This document shows positions 15,696-18,413 of a DNA stretch of 18,413 nt, piece after piece. The notes beneath the pieces were generated by a model. It saw only the letters and a program-made list of their open reading frames with translations, was not told the DNA's origin and searched no databases. Within the stretch, counting starts at the first letter, position 1. Every line of letters begins with the position of its first letter. A program made the position numbers and the translations under genes. The DNA lies in the NCBI GenBank assembly GCA_000437255.1, contig FR899104.1, positions 102,469 through 120,881 of the forward strand, read 5' to 3'. The stretch is from Ruminococcus sp. CAG:403. GTDB lineage: Bacteria; Bacillota; Clostridia; Oscillospirales; Ruminococcaceae.

Positions 15696-16360
15696 GAACC
15701 TATCCAGTTGCAGAATGGTTTACCAGCATCAACGGAGAGGGAACGCATGCCGGTGAGCTGGCTGTTTTTATTCGGCTGCGTGGCTGCAATTTGCAGTGCA
15801 GCTATTGTGATACGAGATGGGCGAATCAACCGGATGGAGCAGCAACTGCTATGACAGCTGCTGCAATTTGCGAAACGGTTCGAAAGACTGGCATTCGAAA
15901 TGTTACCCTGACCGGCGGAGAGCCGCTGCTGCATGCATCTGTTCGGGAACTGCTTCAGGCATTGGGACAGCTGCCCGATATACGGATTGAAATTGAAACA
16001 AACGGCAGCATTGATCTGACACCGTTTCAAGATCTTGTTCCCCGTCCGTCTTTTACAATGGATTATAAGCTGCCCGGAAGCGGCATGGAAGCAGCAATGT
16101 GCCTAGACAATTTTGCCCTGTTGCAGCAAACGGATACTGTAAAATTTGTTGCCGGCAGTCAGGAGGATTTGGAGCGGGCGTTGGAGTTGATACAGCGCTA
16201 TCGATTGCCGCAGCGCTGTCACGTGTATCTGAGTCCGGTATTTGGGAAAATTGATCCGGCAGATATGGTGGAATTTATGAAACAGCATCGGCTGAATGCA
16301 GTTCGACTGCAATTGCAGATGCATAAGTTTATCTGGGATCCCAATCAAAAAGGAGTTTAA
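15692..16360 (+). CDS. queE: 7-carboxy-7-deazaguanine synthase QueE (radical SAM)
   Basis: QueE is a radical SAM enzyme that contracts the ring of 6-carboxy-tetrahydropterin to 7-carboxy-7-deazaguanine. The [4Fe-4S] cysteines are C32, C36 and C39 in RGCNLQCSYCDTRW (CxxxCxxC). The N-terminal FTSINGEGTHAG is the usual QueE opening, and LTGGEPLL provides the GGE motif for SAM binding. Length is 222 residues, normal for the family. I chose ATG 15692 because GGGAGG (15679-15684) is 7 bp upstream and the protein then starts just before the conserved VAEWF segment; a TTG at 15665 would add nine residues without an SD. It overlaps queD by 4 bp, and folE follows 5 bp after its stop. Confidence 0.95.
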   Translation: MRTYPVAEWFTSINGEGTHAGELAVFIRLRGCNLQCSYCDTRWANQPDGAATAMTAAAICETVRKTGIRNVTLTGGEPLLHASVRELLQALGQLPDIRIEIETNGSIDLTPFQDLVPRPSFTMDYKLPGSGMEAAMCLDNFALLQQTDTVKFVAGSQEDLERALELIQRYRLPQRCHVYLSPVFGKIDPADMVEFMKQHRLNAVRLQLQMHKFIWDPNQKGV

Positions 16361-16365
16361 CAAAA

Positions 16366-16944
16366 ATGGCGATCGATACAGAAGCAATCGCACAGCATGT
16401 GCGTGGAATTTTAGAAGCACTGGGGGAGGATCCGCAGCGGGAAGGGCTGCTGGAAACCCCACAGCGTGTTGCAAAAATGTACGAAGAAGTATTTGCCGGC
16501 ATGGCATATTCCAACCATGAGTTGGCGCAGATGTTTGGCAAAACATTTGAAGCACCGCCAAAGTCAGGGGTGGAAAGTGTTGTAGCTGTAAAAGATATCA
16601 GTGTATTCAGCTTTTGTGAGCATCACATGGCATTGATGTATGATATGCATGTGAATGTGGCATATGTCCCGAAAGATCGTGTCATTGGTTTGAGTAAGAT
16701 TGCTCGGATTTGCGACATGGCAGCCAAGCGCTTGCAAATTCAGGAACGGCTGGGACAGGATATTGCAGAAATCATCATGGAAGCCACTGGTTCCCCAGAT
16801 GTGGGCGTTGTCATTACGGGTACACACAGCTGCATGACAGCACGAGGAATTCGGAATGTTCCGGCAAGAACCACGACCACTACTTTTTGTGGGCGTTTTC
16901 AGACGGAAGCAGCATTGCAAAATCGGATTTTAGAAAAGGAGTAA
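16366..16944 (+). CDS. folE: GTP cyclohydrolase I FolE
   Basis: FolE opens GTP to 7,8-dihydroneopterin triphosphate, the shared first step of folate and 7-deazapurine synthesis. The zinc ligands are C84 and H87 in FCEHH, and C156 in HSCMTARG. Other family segments are EDPQREGLLETPQRV near the N-terminus, YVPKDRVIGLSKIARI, and RTTTTTFCGRF at the end. The 192-residue length is normal for the bacterial enzyme. The SD AAAAGGAG overlaps the end of queE and lies about 10 bp before ATG 16366; queC follows 3 bp after the stop. Because it sits under preQ1 riboswitch control between queE and queC, this copy most likely supplies the queuosine branch. Whether another copy serves folate synthesis cannot be seen here. 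Confidence 0.96.
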   Translation: MAIDTEAIAQHVRGILEALGEDPQREGLLETPQRVAKMYEEVFAGMAYSNHELAQMFGKTFEAPPKSGVESVVAVKDISVFSFCEHHMALMYDMHVNVAYVPKDRVIGLSKIARICDMAAKRLQIQERLGQDIAEIIMEATGSPDVGVVITGTHSCMTARGIRNVPARTTTTTFCGRFQTEAALQNRILEKE

Positions 16945-16947
16945 GAA

Positions 16948-17640
16948 ATGAAAGCATTGGTTTTATTTAGCGGCGGCGTAGACAGTACCACTTGCCTGGG
17001 AATGGCAGTTGCCGAATATGGCGCAGAAGAAGTACTCGCTTTATCCGTTTATTATGGACAGAAGCATAAAAAGGAATTGGAAGCTGCTGAAAAGATAGTT
17101 GCACATTATGGCGTTGCTTGGAAGCAGCTGGATTTATCTCCGATTTTTGCCGATTCCAATTGTTCGCTGCTTGCAGGATCCAGCCAGGAAATTCCGAAAG
17201 AAAGCTATGCACAGCAGCTTTCTGAGACAAATGGCACACCGGTTTCTACCTATGTACCGTTCCGGAATGGACTGTTTCTGGCATCAGCTGCCAGCATTGC
17301 GCTTTCCAATGGCTGTCAGGTGATTTATTATGGTGCGCACAGTGACGATGCCGCCGGAAATGCTTACCCGGATTGCAGCAGTGCGTTCCATCAGGCGATG
17401 CACGATGCACTTTGGGAGGGCAGCGGACAGCAATTGGAGCTGAAAGCACCATTTGTCAATTGGACCAAAGCGGAAGTGGTCAAAAAAGGGTTGGTGCTGC
17501 ATGTGCCGTATGCGTTGACTTGGAGCTGCTATGAAGGTGGCGAGGAGCCGTGCGGCGTTTGCGGAACCTGCCGGGATCGTGCAGCTGCATTTGCTGCAAA
17601 TGGTGTCGCAGACCCTGCATTGCAGAAGAAAGGAAACTAA
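16948..17640 (+). CDS. queC: 7-cyano-7-deazaguanine synthase QueC
   Basis: QueC makes preQ0 from 7-carboxy-7-deazaguanine, ammonia and ATP. It belongs to the PP-loop ATP pyrophosphatases: SGGVDS is at residues 8-13. The structural zinc site is C194, C202, C205 and C208 in SCYEGGEEPCGVCGTC. Further family segments are YVPFRNGLFLASAAS and GAHSDDAAGNAYPDC. Length is 230 residues, as usual. The SD GGAG ahead of ATG 16948 overlaps the folE stop region (3-bp gap), and queF follows 3 bp after the TAA. It shares only the PP-loop with TilS at the other end of the window; the two are not close relatives. Confidence 0.96.
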   Translation: MKALVLFSGGVDSTTCLGMAVAEYGAEEVLALSVYYGQKHKKELEAAEKIVAHYGVAWKQLDLSPIFADSNCSLLAGSSQEIPKESYAQQLSETNGTPVSTYVPFRNGLFLASAASIALSNGCQVIYYGAHSDDAAGNAYPDCSSAFHQAMHDALWEGSGQQLELKAPFVNWTKAEVVKKGLVLHVPYALTWSCYEGGEEPCGVCGTCRDRAAAFAANGVADPALQKKGN

Positions 17641-17643
17641 ATC

Positions 17644-18141
17644 ATGACAGGAAGAACCAAAGAGGAAACCGCAGGCGTAACGCTGCTGGGCAACCAGAAA
17701 ACTGTATATCGGGATGACTATGCACCAGAAGTGCTGGAAACATTTGTGAACAAGCATCCGGATCATGATTATTTTGTAAAGTTCAATTGCCCAGAATTTA
17801 CCAGCCTTTGTCCGATTACCGGACAGCCGGATTTTGCAACCATCTATATTTCCTACGTGCCGGAAATTCGTATGGTGGAAAGCAAATCCCTGAAACTGTA
17901 TTTGTTTAGTTTCCGGAACCATGGCGATTTCCATGAGGATTGTGTAAATATCATCATGGAGGATTTGATTCGGCTGATGGATCCAAAGTATATTGAAGTA
18001 TGGGGAAAGTTTACGCCTCGCGGCGGAATCTCTATTGATCCGTACTGCAATTATGGAAAAAAAGGAACGCCTTGGGAACAGGTTGCCTGGCAGCGGCTCA
18101 GCCAGCACGATCTGTATCCGGAACGAGTGGATAATCGGTAA
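17644..18141 (+). CDS. queF: NADPH-dependent 7-cyano-7-deazaguanine reductase QueF
   Basis: QueF reduces the nitrile of preQ0 to the aminomethyl group of preQ1, the free base that tRNA-guanine transglycosylase inserts. It is the short, single-domain (YkvM-type) form of 165 residues. The catalytic Cys is C56 in SLCPITGQPDF, with the conserved Asp at D63. The QueF signature ESKSLKLYLFSFRNHGDFHEDC spans about residues 79-100. ATG 17644 follows the queC stop by 3 bp, with the AGGAAAC end of queC serving as SD. It is the last gene of the operon. The transglycosylase and later queuosine genes are not in this window. Confidence 0.96.
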   Translation: MTGRTKEETAGVTLLGNQKTVYRDDYAPEVLETFVNKHPDHDYFVKFNCPEFTSLCPITGQPDFATIYISYVPEIRMVESKSLKLYLFSFRNHGDFHEDCVNIIMEDLIRLMDPKYIEVWGKFTPRGGISIDPYCNYGKKGTPWEQVAWQRLSQHDLYPERVDNR

Positions 18142-18165
18142 GAATTTGCTGAAAAAACAGTGTGA

Positions 18166-18194
18166 TGCTTTTCTTTTTTAAGAAAAGAAAAGCA
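18166..18194. repeat. Perfect inverted repeat after the preQ1 operon (possible terminator)
   Basis: TGCTTTTCTTTT (18166-18177) is exactly complementary to AAAAGAAAAGCA (18183-18194) around TTAAG. It begins 25 bp after the queF stop. The stem is long but AT-rich and no T run follows on either strand, so it is a weak candidate for an intrinsic terminator; it could instead protect the mRNA 3' end. Confidence 0.5.
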
Positions 18195-18302
18195 AACATG
18201 CCGTTTTCTATGCATTTTTCAAACAAATTCTCATCCAACTTTTTAAAAATAATTTTTTTTCGAAAAAAATTTGCTTTTCAAGAAAAAATAGAAAATTTGC
18301 TA
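18195..18302. other. AT-rich intergenic DNA
   Basis: This stretch is dominated by A and T runs, including T8-CG-A7 (around 18253-18269). I see no gene. It forms an upstream AT-rich element for the promoter that follows, as is common in front of strong promoters. Confidence 0.4.
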
Positions 18303-18331
18303 TTGACAAGGAAAAAAAAATCGTGTAAAAT
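18303..18331 (+). promoter_or_regulatory. Consensus promoter for the next (off-window) transcript
   Basis: TTGACA (18303-18308) and TAAAAT (18326-18331) are 17 bp apart, with a long AT-rich tract upstream. The predicted start is near 18338, reading out of the right edge. Confidence 0.75.
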
Positions 18332-18380
18332 AATAGCAGATGTCAGAAATGACGCAATAAGAATTTGGAAAGCAATGGCG

Positions 18381-18413
18381 CTTACAGGACAGAAGGATTC
18401 CCTGTCCTGTAAG
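18381..18413 (+). promoter_or_regulatory. Leader hairpin at the window edge
   Basis: CTTACAGGACAG (18381-18392) pairs perfectly with CTGTCCTGTAAG (18402-18413) around a 9-nt loop, beginning about 43 nt after the predicted transcription start. The preceding GGCG (18377-18380) would extend the stem if the missing sequence continues with its complement. It may be an attenuator or a structured leader. Alternatively, ATG 18375 could open a coding region (MALTGQKDSLSCK up to the edge) with a poor SD. The window ends before this can be settled. Confidence 0.4.

Noticed and set aside
17284..18108. Open frame of 274 codons on the minus strand across queC and queF
   Set aside because: It runs antisense to two well-supported enzymes, has no recognisable domains, and crosses their boundary.
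18339..18359. Six-codon leader peptide (MSEMTQ) in the right-edge leader
   Set aside because: It has no ribosome binding site, starts almost at the predicted transcription start, and has no run of regulatory codons.

Overview
The window looks like chromosomal DNA from an anaerobic, fibre-degrading Firmicute of the Ruminococcus / Oscillospiraceae type. This rests on three secreted leucine-rich-repeat proteins with C-terminal type I dockerins (the cellulosome or amylosome attachment module), strong AGGAGG ribosome binding sites, TTGACA/TATAAT-type promoters, and core genes of clostridial character. Species assignment is inference; no rRNA or other marker is present.

Layout. (1) Positions 1-3342, + strand: tilS (tRNA-Ile lysidine synthetase, probably missing a few N-terminal codons) overlaps ftsH (membrane AAA+ zinc protease) by 4 bp and is followed by a terminator. 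The hpt gene that often sits between them in Firmicutes is absent. (2) 3343-5924, + strand: a gene-poor gap, then a CtpE-like cation-transporting P-type ATPase whose N-terminus looks slightly clipped. A strong two-way terminator separates it from the convergent next unit. (3) 13080-6011, - strand: a compact three-gene operon, called lrrC, lrrB and lrrA here only for reference. All three encode exported BspA-like LRR proteins of one architecture: signal peptide, short N-terminal module, 17-22 LRR_5-type repeats, a ruminococcal-type linker module and a dockerin. Gaps are 22 and 13 bp. (4) 13081-13320: a divergent intergenic region with two back-to-back promoters and a 17-bp palindrome. (5) 13321-15069, + strand: a 582-residue regulator with two helix-turn-helix segments and a large C-terminal region I do not recognise. 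(6) 15066-18141, + strand: the preQ1 (queuosine precursor) operon queD-queE-folE-queC-queF. It has its own consensus promoter, whose -35 overlaps the regulator stop codon, a preQ1-I riboswitch candidate and an intrinsic terminator ahead of queD. (7) 18142-18413: AT-rich DNA with a perfect inverted repeat, then a new consensus promoter and a leader hairpin cut by the window edge.

How the genes work together. FolE, QueD, QueE, QueC and QueF form the whole route from GTP to preQ1, and the riboswitch most likely switches the operon off when preQ1 is plentiful. The three LRR-dockerin proteins are probably co-produced, exported and docked onto one cohesin-bearing scaffold or cell-surface protein, where they could act in adhesion or substrate or host contact. 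The divergent double-HTH regulator with the shared palindrome is the obvious candidate controller. This cluster (regulator, operator, three dockerin-LRR proteins) is the least ordinary part of the window.
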